This document shows positions 51,264 to 60,113 of a stretch of DNA of 64,000 nucleotides, piece after piece. The stretch covers positions 1,736,001 through 1,800,000 of the forward strand of contig NZ_CP015098.1 in assembly GCF_001611795.1 (NCBI RefSeq). Direction: 5' to 3'. The notes under the pieces were generated by a model. That model was not told where the DNA came from, did no database searches, and worked only from the letters and a program-made list of their open reading frames with translations. Within the stretch, counting starts at the first letter, position 1; every line of letters begins with the position of its first letter. This stretch comes from Streptomyces qaidamensis. GTDB lineage: Bacteria; Actinomycetota; Actinomycetes; Streptomycetales; Streptomycetaceae. Made by a program: the position numbers and the translations under genes.

Positions 51264-51971
51264 TCAGGAGGCGGCTTTGAGGAGCCGCAGTTTGGGGGCG
51301 GGTCCCGAGTGGGCGCCGCGGCGGTGCAGGGAGCGGGCCGCATAGTCGCCGGCGAACTGGATGACCGAGATGACGACGGCGAGGATCGCGACGGTGATCC
51401 ACATCAGCTGCGTCTCGAAGCGCTGGTAGCCGTAGCGGATGGCGATGTCGCCCAGGCCTCCGGCGCCGACGGTGCCCGCCATGGCCGAGTAGCCGATGAG
51501 GGCGACGACCGTGGTGGTGGTGCTGGAGATCAGCGACGGCAGGGACTCGGGGACGAGGACCTTGCGGACGATGGTCCAGGTGTTGCCGCCCATGGACTGC
51601 ACGGCCTCGACGAGCCCGTGGTCCACTTCGCGGACGGCCGTCTCGACCAGGCGCGCGAAGAACGGGATGGCGCCGACGGCGAGCGGCACGATGGCCGCCT
51701 CGACACCGATGGTCGTCCCGGTGATCGAGCGGGTGAAGCCCATCAGCGCGACCATCAGGATGATGAACGGCAGGGAGCGGGCGATGTTCACGACCTGCCC
51801 TATGACCTTGTTGGCGGCGAGGTTCTGCAGGAGGCCGCCGCGGTCGGTGAGGACCAGCAGGATGCCGAGCGGCAGTCCGCCGACGACGGCGATGAGCGTG
51901 GACCAGCCGACCATGTAGAGCGTCTCCCAACACGCCTGCTCCAGCAGGGGCTGCATCTCGGACCAGGTCAC
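51264..51971 (-). CDS. metI: MetI, methionine ABC transporter permease
   Basis: This 235-residue permease begins VTWSEMQPLLEQACWETLYM and has five membrane segments. The EAA loop is AVREVDHGLVEAVQSMGGNT, then a conserved part IVRKVLVPESLPSLISST, both typical of MetI. Its GTG at 51971 overlaps the metN stop by four bases, so the two are coupled. Confidence 0.95.
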   Translation of the reverse strand: MTWSEMQPLLEQACWETLYMVGWSTLIAVVGGLPLGILLVLTDRGGLLQNLAANKVIGQVVNIARSLPFIILMVALMGFTRSITGTTIGVEAAIVPLAVGAIPFFARLVETAVREVDHGLVEAVQSMGGNTWTIVRKVLVPESLPSLISSTTTTVVALIGYSAMAGTVGAGGLGDIAIRYGYQRFETQLMWITVAILAVVISVIQFAGDYAARSLHRRGAHSGPAPKLRLLKAAS

Positions 51972-53002
51972 TTGGCACCTTCCTTCACCGGTTCGGAGTC
52001 GTGGCCCAGGAGGTCGATCTGGAGGCCCTTTTCGCGCAGGAAGCCGATGGGCACGACGTTGTCCTCGTAGCGGCCGGGCAGTTCGATGCGCATCCGGCCG
52101 ACCTGGAGGCCGCCGACGGTGTCGATGGCGGCGCCGAGGATCGATATGTCGATGTTGTAGGTGCGGGCCAGCTGCGAGATGACGGGCTGGGTGGCGCTCT
52201 CGCCCTGGAAGGTGACGTCGACGACGGTGCGGTCCTCGCCGGAGGCCTCGCCGTCGAGCGGGAACAGCGCCGAGGCGAGTTCCGAGCCGGGGGTCGCGAG
52301 GAGCTCGCTGACCGTGCCGGACTCCACGATGCGCCCGTTCTCCATGAGGGCGGCGGAATCGCAGACCGACTTCACGACGTCCATCTCGTGGGTGATGAGC
52401 AGGACGGTCAGGCCGAGTTGCCGGTTGAGGTCGCGCAGCAGCGCCAGGATCGAGCGGGTGGTCTCGGGGTCGAGGGCGCTGGTGGCCTCGTCGGACAGCA
52501 GCACCTTCGGGTCACCGGCGAGCGCGCGGGCGATGCCGACGCGCTGCTTCTGGCCGCCTGAGAGCTGCGCCGGGTAGGACTTCGCCTTGTCGGCGAGGCC
52601 CACCAGGTCGAGCAGCTCCAGCGCCTTGCGGGAGCGTTCCTGCCCGGACTTGCCGAGGATCTCCAGCGGGAGTTCGACGTTGTCCTGGACGGTCCGGGAG
52701 GACAGCAGGTTGAAGTGCTGGAAGACCATGCCGATGCGGCTGCGCGCCTGCCGCAGTTCCTTTCCGGCGCGCGGGCCGCGGCCTGCCAGTGCAGTGAGGT
52801 CCTGCCCGGCGACGGTCACGGTGCCGGCCGTGGGGCGTTCCAGCAGGTTGACGCAGCGGATGAGCGAGGACTTGCCGGCGCCGGACTGGCCGATGACGCC
52901 GTACACCTCGCCTTCGCGGACGTGCAGGTCGACGCCGTCCAGGGCGGTGACCTCGCGGCCGCGTGCACGGTAGACCTTGGTCAGGCCCGAGGTGGTGATC
53001 AC
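51968..53002 (-). CDS. metN: MetN, methionine ABC transporter ATPase
   Basis: This ATPase of about 344 residues has Walker A GQSGAGKSS, the signature LSGGQKQRVGIARAL, Walker B VLLSDEATSALD, and the H-loop LLITHEMDVV. The C-terminal ACT-like regulatory domain (about 270-344, NIDISILGAAIDTVGGLQVG) is known in MetN to sense methionine and inhibit transport. GTG at 53002 (VITTSGLTKVYRARG) is the family start; GTG at 53050 would add 16 residues. A leader ORF with Cys and Met codons precedes it by 204 bases. Confidence 0.94.
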   Translation of the reverse strand: MITTSGLTKVYRARGREVTALDGVDLHVREGEVYGVIGQSGAGKSSLIRCVNLLERPTAGTVTVAGQDLTALAGRGPRAGKELRQARSRIGMVFQHFNLLSSRTVQDNVELPLEILGKSGQERSRKALELLDLVGLADKAKSYPAQLSGGQKQRVGIARALAGDPKVLLSDEATSALDPETTRSILALLRDLNRQLGLTVLLITHEMDVVKSVCDSAALMENGRIVESGTVSELLATPGSELASALFPLDGEASGEDRTVVDVTFQGESATQPVISQLARTYNIDISILGAAIDTVGGLQVGRMRIELPGRYEDNVVPIGFLREKGLQIDLLGHDSEPVKEGAK

Positions 53003-53206
53003 TGGGATTCCGTCACTGTCGAGTGCGCGGGCGTGGGTGTGCCCGGGCACAGGTGCATTCGGTCAGGGACGCGACACGGTTCTCGCTGGGGAGTGGAACC
53101 GGGGAGAACAGGTGCGCGGGGCGGCTTCGGGTCGCAGCGCTCAGGGCGTGCGGACGGGCCGCGTCTCGCTTCGGGGCGCGAGCTCAGGGGGTGGTGCGGG
53201 GGCCCT

Positions 53207-53251
53207 CTAGAAGGCGCACATTCGACACATACAACGAGCACCGGGCGTCAT
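53207..53251 (-). CDS. Cys/Met-rich leader peptide before metNIQ
   Basis: On the minus strand an ATG at 53251 with GAGG 6 bases upstream opens a 14-residue frame reading MTPGARCMCRMCAF and stopping at TAG 53207. Three Cys and two Met codons (besides the start) fall in six positions (CMCRMC). An in-frame ATG at 53293 would make a 28-residue form but lacks a ribosome site. Between it and metN are possible hairpins (GTTCTC/GAGAAC at 53079-53109; CTCGC/GCGAG at 53165-53182). It looks like a sulfur amino acid attenuator; this is inference from arrangement. Confidence 0.6.
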   Translation of the reverse strand: MTPGARCMCRMCAF

Positions 53252-53375
53252 GGTCGCCTCGGTCGCGGGGATGCGGTCGCTCGTCGTGGTCATGCCGTCA
53301 GTAAAACACGCGTACGGTCCTTACCGGCCCTCCGCTGTCCGGATGCTGGACGGCGGTGGACAGGGTCCCGGTCTG

Positions 53376-54026
53376 TCAGCGGCGCAGGGAGATCTCCACG
53401 CCCTGCTCGGTGACCAGTGCGGACAGGACCGACAGGTTCTCGACGACCAGATCGGCGTCCAGTTCGTGGGCCTGGTGGGTTGTGGTCAACGCCACGGTGG
53501 TCATGCCGGCGGCGCGGCCGGACGCCAGGCCCGCGGGGGCGTCCTCGAAGACGACGCAGCGTGCCGGGTCGACACCGAGGGCGCGGGCGGCGAGGAGGTA
53601 GGGCTCGGGGTCGGGCTTGCCGCGCGTGATGTCGTCGGCGGCGACGAGGGTCTTGGGCAGGATGCCGACGGCGTCGAGCCGGGCCTCGGCGAGGCGCCGG
53701 GTGGCGGAGGTGACGACGGCCCAGCGGTCACCGGGCAGAGAGTCGAGGAAGCCACGGGTGCCGGGCAGCAGGTGCACACCGCCGCCCGGCACGTCGTCGA
53801 CCTCCAGGTCCTCGATGCGGGCGACGGCCTGCGGGACGATCTCGGCGGGCAGCAGGTCGGCGGCTATCTCGGCGGCCGGCCGGCCGTGCAGCTCGACCCG
53901 GGCGAACTCCTCGGCCGTGATCCCGTACTCCGTGGCCCACCGTGTCCAGCAGCGGTCCACCGACGCGAGGGAGGAGACGAGGGTTCCGTCGTTGTCGAAC
54001 AGCAGGGCCTGCGCGTGGATCGTCAT
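53376..54026 (-). CDS. HAD-superfamily sugar-phosphate phosphatase-like hydrolase
   Basis: This 216-residue hydrolase has motif I ALLFDNDGTLVSS, motif II VVTSATR, a lysine in TRGKPDPEPYLLAA, and motif III VVFEDAPAGLASGRAAG. These resemble the phosphatase group acting on small sugar phosphates (YfbT/HxpA-like). The protein has the alpha-helical cap between motifs I and II. ATG at 54026 gives MTIHAQALLFDNDG. It is upstream of, and co-directional with, the metNIQ leader. Confidence 0.92.
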   Translation of the reverse strand: MTIHAQALLFDNDGTLVSSLASVDRCWTRWATEYGITAEEFARVELHGRPAAEIAADLLPAEIVPQAVARIEDLEVDDVPGGGVHLLPGTRGFLDSLPGDRWAVVTSATRRLAEARLDAVGILPKTLVAADDITRGKPDPEPYLLAARALGVDPARCVVFEDAPAGLASGRAAGMTTVALTTTHQAHELDADLVVENLSVLSALVTEQGVEISLRR

Positions 54027-54095
54027 GCCCTCGACCCTACGGTGCAGGCCAGGGCCGCAGGCATCGGGCCTTTTCGGCCGTAATAAGGTCGCAGC

Positions 54096-54455
54096 ATGCT
54101 TGATGCCCTGACGCTGGTGACCGGCGTCGCCGCGCTGCTGCTCGCCGCCTGGTGCGGCTGGGCCGCCTACCGCGACCAGCCGACGAAGGACTGGCACTTC
54201 ATCGGGATGGCCGTGGTCACGCTGCTGACACTGATCCAGCTCGTGGCCGGGATCGTGCTGCTCGCGCAGGGCGAGAGGCCGGAGCAGGGCACGACGATCT
54301 TCGTGGCGTATCTGCTGGGGGCGTTCACGTGCGTCCCGGCGGCCGGGTTCATGTCGCTGGCCGAGCGGACCCGGTGGGGGTCGGTGACGGTGGCCGCCGG
54401 CGGTGTGGTGCTGGCGGTGCTGGAGGTGCGCCTCTATGACATCTGGGGAGGCTGA
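54096..54455 (+). CDS. Four-helix membrane protein of unknown function
   Basis: A 119-residue protein starting MLDALTLVTGVAALLLAAWC with four membrane segments and no recognised motif. One base separates its stop from the start of the next membrane protein, so they are co-transcribed and probably act together. Confidence 0.85.
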   Translation: MLDALTLVTGVAALLLAAWCGWAAYRDQPTKDWHFIGMAVVTLLTLIQLVAGIVLLAQGERPEQGTTIFVAYLLGAFTCVPAAGFMSLAERTRWGSVTVAAGGVVLAVLEVRLYDIWGG

Positions 54456-54456
54456 G

Positions 54457-54864
54457 GTGAGCCGACGCCGGCTGATCAGCGGGCCGGGCACGCTGCTGGT
54501 GTGGCTGTACGGCGTGATGGTCGTGGGGGCGGTGTCGCGGTCCGCGTATCAGATCGCGACGGAGTTCGACCGGGCTCCGCTCGCGTACTCGCTGTCGGCG
54601 GTGGCCGGCGTCGTGTACGGGTTCATCACGTACTCGCTGGTGCGGGGTGGGGAGACGGCACGGAGGATCGCCCTGGCCTGCTGTGTCGCCGAGTTGGTGG
54701 GGGTGTTGACGGTGGGGACCTGGACCTTGGTCGAGCCGTCCGCCTTCCCGGACGCGACCGTGTGGTCCGACTTCGGGATGGGGTACCTCTTCATTCCCGT
54801 GCTCTTGCCGCTGTCCGCCATCTACTGGTTGCGGAAGGGTGCGCCTCGGGAGGGTGCCGCCTGA
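54457..54864 (+). CDS. Four-helix membrane protein, partner of the preceding gene
   Basis: A 135-residue protein, VSRRRLISGPGTLLVWLYGV at the start, with about four membrane segments. GTG at 54457 has GGGAGG 5 bases upstream; ATG at 54436 lies inside the previous gene and is less likely. The end VLLPLSAIYWLRKGAP is the last helix. Function unknown. Confidence 0.85.
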   Translation: MSRRRLISGPGTLLVWLYGVMVVGAVSRSAYQIATEFDRAPLAYSLSAVAGVVYGFITYSLVRGGETARRIALACCVAELVGVLTVGTWTLVEPSAFPDATVWSDFGMGYLFIPVLLPLSAIYWLRKGAPREGAA

Positions 54865-54893
54865 GGTTCGTCAGGCGGCCGCGGGCCGTGTGT

Positions 54894-54958
54894 GGTTGCT
54901 CGCGCCCACGCGGCTCAGCCGCACAGGGACAGAGCCCCGCGCCCCTCAAGGGGCGAAG
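54894..54958. repeat. Dispersed Streptomyces repeat, copy 1
   Basis: A sequence with GTTGCTCGCGCCCACGCGGC, AGCCGCACAG and AGCCCCGCGCCCCTCAAGGGGCG lies between two convergent genes and has a related copy at 61831-61890. From memory it is a common intergenic repeat of Streptomyces; the CCCCT-CA-AGGGG end can form a hairpin and may stop transcription. Confidence 0.7.
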
Positions 54959-54959
54959 A

Positions 54960-55457
54960 TCAAGCCGTCGCCGCGTAGGTGCCGGCCGGCTTCTCCAGGA
55001 CGATCATCGGTACGCCGTCGGAACCCTGGGACGTGCCCACCGTCTCGTAGCCGACCTTGCGGTAGAGGCGGAGGTTGCCCTCGCTGCGGTGGCCGGTGTG
55101 GAGGCGGAAGCGGGTGGCGCCGTGCTGGTCGGCGAGGGCTGATTCGGCTGCCCGGAGCAGTCGGGCGCCGATGCCGTGCCCCTGGAGGCGGGGGTGGACG
55201 CAGAGCTTGCCGATACCGGCGGCGCCGTCCTCGCTGACCGACCCGCGGACCGAGCCGACGACCTCCTCGCCGAGCCGGGCCACGAAGACGCAGTCGCGGG
55301 TGACCTCCTCGCGGACCGAGTCGAGGGTTTGGACGAGCGGGTCGATGCGGTAGTTCCCGTACAGCGCCGCCTCCGGCTGGAAGCACAGGTACTGCAGTCT
55401 GAAGATCTGCTCCGCGTCCTGCTCGGTCGCCGCAGAGATGGTCACGCTCATGCCCAT
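54960..55457 (-). CDS. GNAT N-acetyltransferase
   Basis: This 165-residue protein has the GNAT acetyl-CoA-binding region GIGKLCVHPRLQGHGIGARL (Q/R-x2-G-x-G/A) and a C-terminal NLRLYRKVGYETVG. It acetylates an unknown amine. ATG at 55457 has GGGAGG upstream; ATG at 55451 is equally possible. It ends one base after a dispersed repeat. Confidence 0.9.
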   Translation of the reverse strand: MGMSVTISAATEQDAEQIFRLQYLCFQPEAALYGNYRIDPLVQTLDSVREEVTRDCVFVARLGEEVVGSVRGSVSEDGAAGIGKLCVHPRLQGHGIGARLLRAAESALADQHGATRFRLHTGHRSEGNLRLYRKVGYETVGTSQGSDGVPMIVLEKPAGTYAATA

Positions 55458-55514
55458 GTGCGCACGCCTCCCGCTCATCTGATCACCGGTTGTTCCCCAC
55501 TCCTATCCCCGTCC

Positions 55515-56009
55515 TCAGCGGGCCCCAACCTCCGGTGTGAGCAATCTTCGGAGACATCCCAGGCATCTGGAACGTTCCGGACCAAGACTCCCCTGTGAGA
55601 TACCCAACTCCCCTGCGATTTCCCGGTATGTCAGGTCCTCAGGCGAGAGCAGGGCCTCCATCAGCCGGGGGCAGCGACCCGGGAGGCGGCGCACGGCCTC
55701 GCGCAGGGCCCGGCCGCGGGCCGCGGCGAGGGCGAGCTGTTCGGGATCGCGGTCCGGGTCGTCGACCGGCTCACCTGCGTACGGCCGTTCGAGACGGCTC
55801 GTACGGCGGGTGCGGCGCACCTCGGAGCGGACGGCACGGCGGAGCCACCGCTGCGGGTCGAGCGGCGGGCCCTCGGCGTCGAGGCGCTCCAGCAGGCGGA
55901 GCCAGACCGCCTGCTCCAGGTCACCCGGCTCGGTTCCGGCGGAATATGCCTCCGCGGAGGCCTCGGCGGTGAGCAGCGGGCGCAGGGCGGTGACCAGGTC
56001 GTGCGTCAT
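55515..56009 (-). CDS. ECF sigma factor-like protein
   Basis: This 164-residue protein has a degenerate region 2 (about 25-75, DLEQAVWLRLLERLDAEG, then PQRWLRRAVRSEVRRTRR) and a well-formed region 4 helix-turn-helix (LTYREIAGELGISQGSLGPE, then SRCLGCLRRLL). It resembles small actinobacterial sigma-70 family members. No anti-sigma gene lies beside it. ATG at 56009 (MTHDLVTALRPLLTAE) is the only good start. Confidence 0.88.
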   Translation of the reverse strand: MTHDLVTALRPLLTAEASAEAYSAGTEPGDLEQAVWLRLLERLDAEGPPLDPQRWLRRAVRSEVRRTRRTSRLERPYAGEPVDDPDRDPEQLALAAARGRALREAVRRLPGRCPRLMEALLSPEDLTYREIAGELGISQGSLGPERSRCLGCLRRLLTPEVGAR

Positions 56010-56099
56010 ATGCGGAGCGACGCTGCCGCCCGGGCGGCAGGTTGCCCGGGCGGCCGAAGCTCACTCGACCGAGGGGTCTGAACTCGGGTGTTGACTGAC

Positions 56100-57275
56100 T
56101 CAGCCGTTGAAGTCCTCGCGGGCCAGCAGACCCGTGTCGGGCTGGTCGGTGAAGACGCCGTCGATGCCGGTCGCGAAGTACGCCTTGTACGCGCCGAAGA
56201 CGTCACCGTAGGCGTCCGGGTCCGTGCCGGTGCGGAAGTCGGCGGGCAGGAAGGGGTTCTCGTTGCGCATCGTGTACGGGTGCAGGATCAGGCCGACCTT
56301 GTGCGCGTCGGAGACGAGCGTCGTGGGCCGGGTGAGGTTGCCCTGGGCGTCGCGCGGGATGACCAGGTCCAGGGTCGGGCCGATGCCACGCGCGTAGGAG
56401 GCGATCTCCCTGAGGCCGGCCGGCTTGACCAGGTCGGCGACCGTGCGCGGGTCACCGGTCTCGACGAAGTCCCAGGGGCGGGAGCCCGCCGAGGACAGCA
56501 GGACGACCAGCGGGTTGTCGACGAGCTTGTGCAGGCGCTGGACGCTGGTCGGCTCGAAGGACTGGAGGATGACCGGGGAGGTGCGCCGGTCCTTGCGGTA
56601 CTTGCGGAGCAGCTTGGCGACGCGCTCCTCCAGCGGGAGGCCCTGCTTGCGGAAGTAGGTGGGGTGCTTGAGCTCGGGGTAGATCCACACCTGCTTGCCC
56701 CGCTTGCGGGTCTGCTCGTCCTGCCATCCGAGGACCTCTTCGAAGGTGGGGATCTCCCAGCGGCCGTCGTAGAGGGTGTTGTGCGGACGGTTGGCCGGGA
56801 TGCGCTCGACGGCGCGCAGCGTCTTCAGCTCGGCGAGCGTGAAGTCCTCGGTGAACCAGCCGGTGGTGGAGACGCCGTCGAGCAGCTTGGTCTTCTTGCG
56901 GCCGGCGAACTCGGGGTGGTCGGCGACGTCCGTGGTGCCGCCGATCTCCGGCTCGTGACGGCAGACCAGGTGCCCGTCCCTGGTCGGGACCAGGTCGCCC
57001 GCCTCGACGATGTCGGCGCCCATGTCGAGGGCCAGCTGGTACGAACCGAAGGTGTGCTCCGGGCGGTAGCCGCTGGCGCCGCGGTGGCCGATGATCGTGG
57101 GCTTGGGCAGGCTTGCCGGCCCGCCGCCGTGCCGGGCGCCGTCCGCTCGCGCGGTGCCGGCCATGCCGAGGACCGCTCCCCCGGCACCGAGTACCGCCGC
57201 GCCGAGCAGGGCCCGCCGTCCGGTCCCGCCCGCTCCGGTACCGCTCGTTTCTTCGTTCGACTCCTGCGTTCCCAT
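56100..57275 (-). CDS. glpQ: Secreted glycerophosphodiester phosphodiesterase
   Basis: This 391-residue protein has a Tat-type signal (GRRALLGAAVLGAGGAVLG, cleaved probably near ARA-DG). The catalytic HRGASGYRPEHTFGSYQLA and VEAGDLVPTRDGHLVCRHEP carry the two His and the metal-binding Glu and Asp of GDPD enzymes. It cleaves glycerophosphodiesters to glycerol 3-phosphate and an alcohol outside the cell. In S. coelicolor the syntenic glpQ1 is known to be under PhoP control; I could not find a clear PHO box upstream. ATG at 57275. Confidence 0.94.
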   Translation of the reverse strand: MGTQESNEETSGTGAGGTGRRALLGAAVLGAGGAVLGMAGTARADGARHGGGPASLPKPTIIGHRGASGYRPEHTFGSYQLALDMGADIVEAGDLVPTRDGHLVCRHEPEIGGTTDVADHPEFAGRKKTKLLDGVSTTGWFTEDFTLAELKTLRAVERIPANRPHNTLYDGRWEIPTFEEVLGWQDEQTRKRGKQVWIYPELKHPTYFRKQGLPLEERVAKLLRKYRKDRRTSPVILQSFEPTSVQRLHKLVDNPLVVLLSSAGSRPWDFVETGDPRTVADLVKPAGLREIASYARGIGPTLDLVIPRDAQGNLTRPTTLVSDAHKVGLILHPYTMRNENPFLPADFRTGTDPDAYGDVFGAYKAYFATGIDGVFTDQPDTGLLAREDFNG

Positions 57276-57661
57276 GAGCGCCCTCCCTGCCGTTCGGCTC
57301 GTCAGTGCGGGCCGATCGTAGGGGCGCGTACATGACCGATGGGAGACCTCGGACCGAACACGCGGGTGATGTCGGATGTCGTAGTGGCTGGTGGGGAAGA
57401 TGAATTGACGGTTCGTCGTGTCTGTTCGATTCGGTCCCGCGGTTCTGGGAACGCGTTGCGATGTGCTCCGGGGCGATGTGTGTCACATCGTGTCGGCCGC
57501 GTTTCGTCCTTCCGGCGGCGCGCCACCGCAGGTAAACACGCGTCAACAATGCGTAAGACCTCGGTGAAGTCGCCGCGCCCGATGTGCGCGATGCCCTGGG
57601 CCACGAGTATCGTCCTCACCTGCACAGACTCATACAGAACCCCTTGACACCGGAGGGTCCG
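57276..57661. promoter_or_regulatory. 386-base divergent promoter region with a perfect palindrome
   Basis: The region between glpQ and the acyltransferase gene holds no gene I can support. It contains CGATGTG-TGT-CACATCG (57474-57490), a perfect 7-bp inverted repeat resembling Crp/GntR-type operators, and GATGAATTGACGG near 57400 that could be part of a promoter. TTGACA at about 57643 lies too near the TTG start to serve as its -35 box. Confidence 0.5.
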
Positions 57662-58336
57662 TTGTCCCGCTTCGCACTCATCAAGGCAGTGCTCGGCCCG
57701 GTCATGCGCCTGATGTTCCGCCCACAGGTGGAGGGTGCGGAGCACATTCCCGGCAACGGCCCGGTCATCCTCGCCGGCAATCACCTGACGTTCATCGACT
57801 CGATGATCCTGCCGCTGGTCTGCGACCGTCAGGTCGTCTTCATCGGCAAGGACGAGTACGTGACCGGCAAGGGCCTCAAGGGCCGGCTGATGGCCTGGTT
57901 CTTCACCGGCGTCGGCATGATCCCGGTGGACCGCGACGGCGGGCGCGGCGGTGTCGCCGCGCTGATGACCGGCCGTCGGGTGCTGGAGGAAGGCCGGATG
58001 TTCGGCATCTACCCGGAGGGGACGCGGTCGCCCGACGGACGGCTGTACCGGGGGCGGACGGGGATCGCCCGGCTGACCCTGATGACGGGTGCGCCGGTGG
58101 TGCCGTTCGCCATGATCGGGACGGACAAGTTGCAGCCGGGCGGGGCGGGGCTGCCGCGGCCGGGCAAGGTCACCGTGCGGTTCGGTGAGGCGATGGAGTT
58201 CTCCCGGTACGAGGGGATGGACCGGGACCGGTATGTGCTGCGGGCCGTGACCGACTCGGTGATGGCAGAGGTCATGCGGTTGTCCGGGCAGGAGTACGTG
58301 GACATGTACGCGAGCAAGGCGAAGGAAGCGGCGTAG
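57662..58336 (+). CDS. 1-acyl-sn-glycerol-3-phosphate acyltransferase (PlsC-like)
   Basis: This 224-residue membrane-bound acyltransferase has the NHX4D-type motif in ILAGNHLTFIDSMI, the FIGKDEY region, and FGIYPEGTRSPDGRLYRG with the EGTR substrate motif. It makes phosphatidic acid from lysophosphatidic acid. A TTG codon at 57662, 4 bases after GGAGGG, is the likely start; the longer frame from ATG at 57584 lacks a ribosome site and family similarity. Confidence 0.92.
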   Translation: MSRFALIKAVLGPVMRLMFRPQVEGAEHIPGNGPVILAGNHLTFIDSMILPLVCDRQVVFIGKDEYVTGKGLKGRLMAWFFTGVGMIPVDRDGGRGGVAALMTGRRVLEEGRMFGIYPEGTRSPDGRLYRGRTGIARLTLMTGAPVVPFAMIGTDKLQPGGAGLPRPGKVTVRFGEAMEFSRYEGMDRDRYVLRAVTDSVMAEVMRLSGQEYVDMYASKAKEAA

Positions 58337-58404
58337 GTTTTCCGGGGCGTGGATGGCGTCGGGTGGCTGGGGACCGTTGACGGTGCGGGTTTGTGGGGGC
58401 TAGT

Positions 58405-58577
58405 CGCGCGGTTCCCCGCGCCCCTTCAGGGCATGAAGTCAAGGGGCGTGACCGGGTGGAGCCCCGGGCCTGTTTTCGCGCAGTTCCCCACGCCCCTGAC
58501 GGCATGACCCCACGGGCGTGACCAAGTGGAATCCCGTGCCCGTTTCGCAGTTCCCCGCGCCCCTGAGGGCGTGGCTC
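58405..58577. repeat. Three tandem degenerate copies of a CCCCGCGCCCCT-type repeat
   Basis: The motif (CG)CAGTTCCCCGCGCCCCTG or a close variant starts near 58405, 58477 and 58545, a period of about 70 bp, each with a GGGCGTGACC-like follow-up. It is related in its core to the dispersed repeats at 54.9 and 61.8 kb. It sits between convergent genes and is probably a terminator array. Confidence 0.75.
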
Positions 58578-60113
58578 CTACGCGTGTTCCGTTCCGCCGT
58601 CTTCCAGCTTCTGGCCCCGTAGCAGGAACCACGCCGCCACCGCCGCGGCCAGGAGGACCGTCGCGCCCACGCCCGCCGCGAGGGCCAGGCCGTCGACGAA
58701 GGACGTGCGGGCCGCGTCCAGCATCACTCCTGCGCTGTGGGCGGGCATGTGCGCCGCCGCCTCGACCGCGCCGCCCAGCGACTCGTGGGCCGCGGCCGGG
58801 GTGTTTGCGGGGCCGGTGAAGTCGCGGTAGACGCCGGTCACGATCGAGCCGAGCGCTGCGATGCCTAGCGCTGCACCGAGTTCGTACGCCGTCTCGGACA
58901 CGGCGGAGGCCGAACCCGCCTGCTCCTTGGGCACGCTGGAGAGGATCACGTCGGCGGTCACGGTGAACGAGAAGCCGGCGCCCACGCCGACCACCAGCAG
59001 CGCGGTTCCGAGCAGCGGATAGCCCGTGGACTGGTCGAGCACCGTGAGCGCGGCCAAGGCCAGGCCTATCGCCGCGAGGCCGCCGGAGACGACCGCCCGC
59101 ACCGAGAAGCGCCGGGCCGCACGCCCCGCGACGAGTCCGGCCACCACCGCGCCGACCGCCGCGGGCAGTTCGGCCAGCCCGGCCTCGAACGGGCGCCTGC
59201 CCTGGACGAGTTGCAGGTACTGCGACAGGAAGAACACCAGCCCGGACAGGCCGAGGATGGTCAGCAGATCGGCCAGCACCGCCCCGCTGAAACCGCGGTT
59301 GCGGAACAGCCGCATGTCCAGCAGCGGCGTCGGGAGACTGAGCTGACGGCGGACGAACCCGTACAGGGCGGCCGCACCCAGCAGGCCCGCGGCCAGGCTG
59401 GTCCACGCGAAGCCGTGGGTCGCCGCCTCCTTGATCGCGTACACGACGGCGATCATGCCGACCAGCGACAGCACGACGCTGACCAGATCCCAGGGGCCGG
59501 GGTTCGCGGTGCGCGACTCGGGCAGCAGCTTGATCCCGACCAGGACCAGCACGGCCATCACGGGCAGGTTGATGAGGAAGACCGACCCCCACCAGAAGTG
59601 CTCCAACAGGAACCCGCCGACGATCGGGCCGACGGCCGTACCGGCGGAGGCCGTGGCGCCCCAGATGCCGACGGCGAGACTGCGCTCGCGCGGGTCGTGG
59701 AAGAGGTTGCGGATCAGGGCGAGCGTGGCCGGCATCAGGGTCGCACCGGCGACGCCGAGCAGTGCCCGCGCGACGATCATCATCTCGGGGGTCGTGGCGT
59801 AGGCGTTGAAGACGGATACCGCGCCGAACGCCGTGGCGCCGACGAGCAGGATCCGCTTGCGGCCGATGCGGTCGCCGAGGCTGCCCATGGAGACGAGCAG
59901 ACCGGCGATGACGAACGAGTAGACGTCGCCGATCCACAGCAGCTGGGTGCCGGAGGGCTGGAGGTCCTCGCTGATGTAGGGGGTCGCGAGACCGAGAACG
60001 GTCGCGTCGACGGCCACCAGCAGCACGGCGAGCACGAGGACGCCGAGCGCGAGCCAGCGGGCCGGGCGCTCCACCGCCTCGGTCGTCGACGCCGGCTGCA
60101 GGGTGCTGGTCAT
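58578..60113 (-). CDS. MFS drug-efflux transporter, 14-helix DHA2 type
   Basis: This 511-residue transporter has about 14 membrane helices. The DHA2 features are LLVAVDATVLGLATPYISED, the motif A loop GSLGDRIGRKRILLVG, and motif C-like GATASAGTAVGPIVGGFLLE. It resembles SmvA/LfrA/EmrB efflux pumps for cationic drugs. ATG at 60113 overlaps the stop of the TetR gene by four bases (ATGA), so regulator and pump are one operon. Confidence 0.94.
   Translation of the reverse strand: MTSTLQPASTTEAVERPARWLALGVLVLAVLLVAVDATVLGLATPYISEDLQPSGTQLLWIGDVYSFVIAGLLVSMGSLGDRIGRKRILLVGATAFGAVSVFNAYATTPEMMIVARALLGVAGATLMPATLALIRNLFHDPRERSLAVGIWGATASAGTAVGPIVGGFLLEHFWWGSVFLINLPVMAVLVLVGIKLLPESRTANPGPWDLVSVVLSLVGMIAVVYAIKEAATHGFAWTSLAAGLLGAAALYGFVRRQLSLPTPLLDMRLFRNRGFSGAVLADLLTILGLSGLVFFLSQYLQLVQGRRPFEAGLAELPAAVGAVVAGLVAGRAARRFSVRAVVSGGLAAIGLALAALTVLDQSTGYPLLGTALLVVGVGAGFSFTVTADVILSSVPKEQAGSASAVSETAYELGAALGIAALGSIVTGVYRDFTGPANTPAAAHESLGGAVEAAAHMPAHSAGVMLDAARTSFVDGLALAAGVGATVLLAAAVAAWFLLRGQKLEDGGTEHA

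Noticed and set aside
53003-53300. SAM riboswitch upstream of metN
   Set aside because: The S-box conserved core was not visible; a short Cys/Met ORF is present instead.
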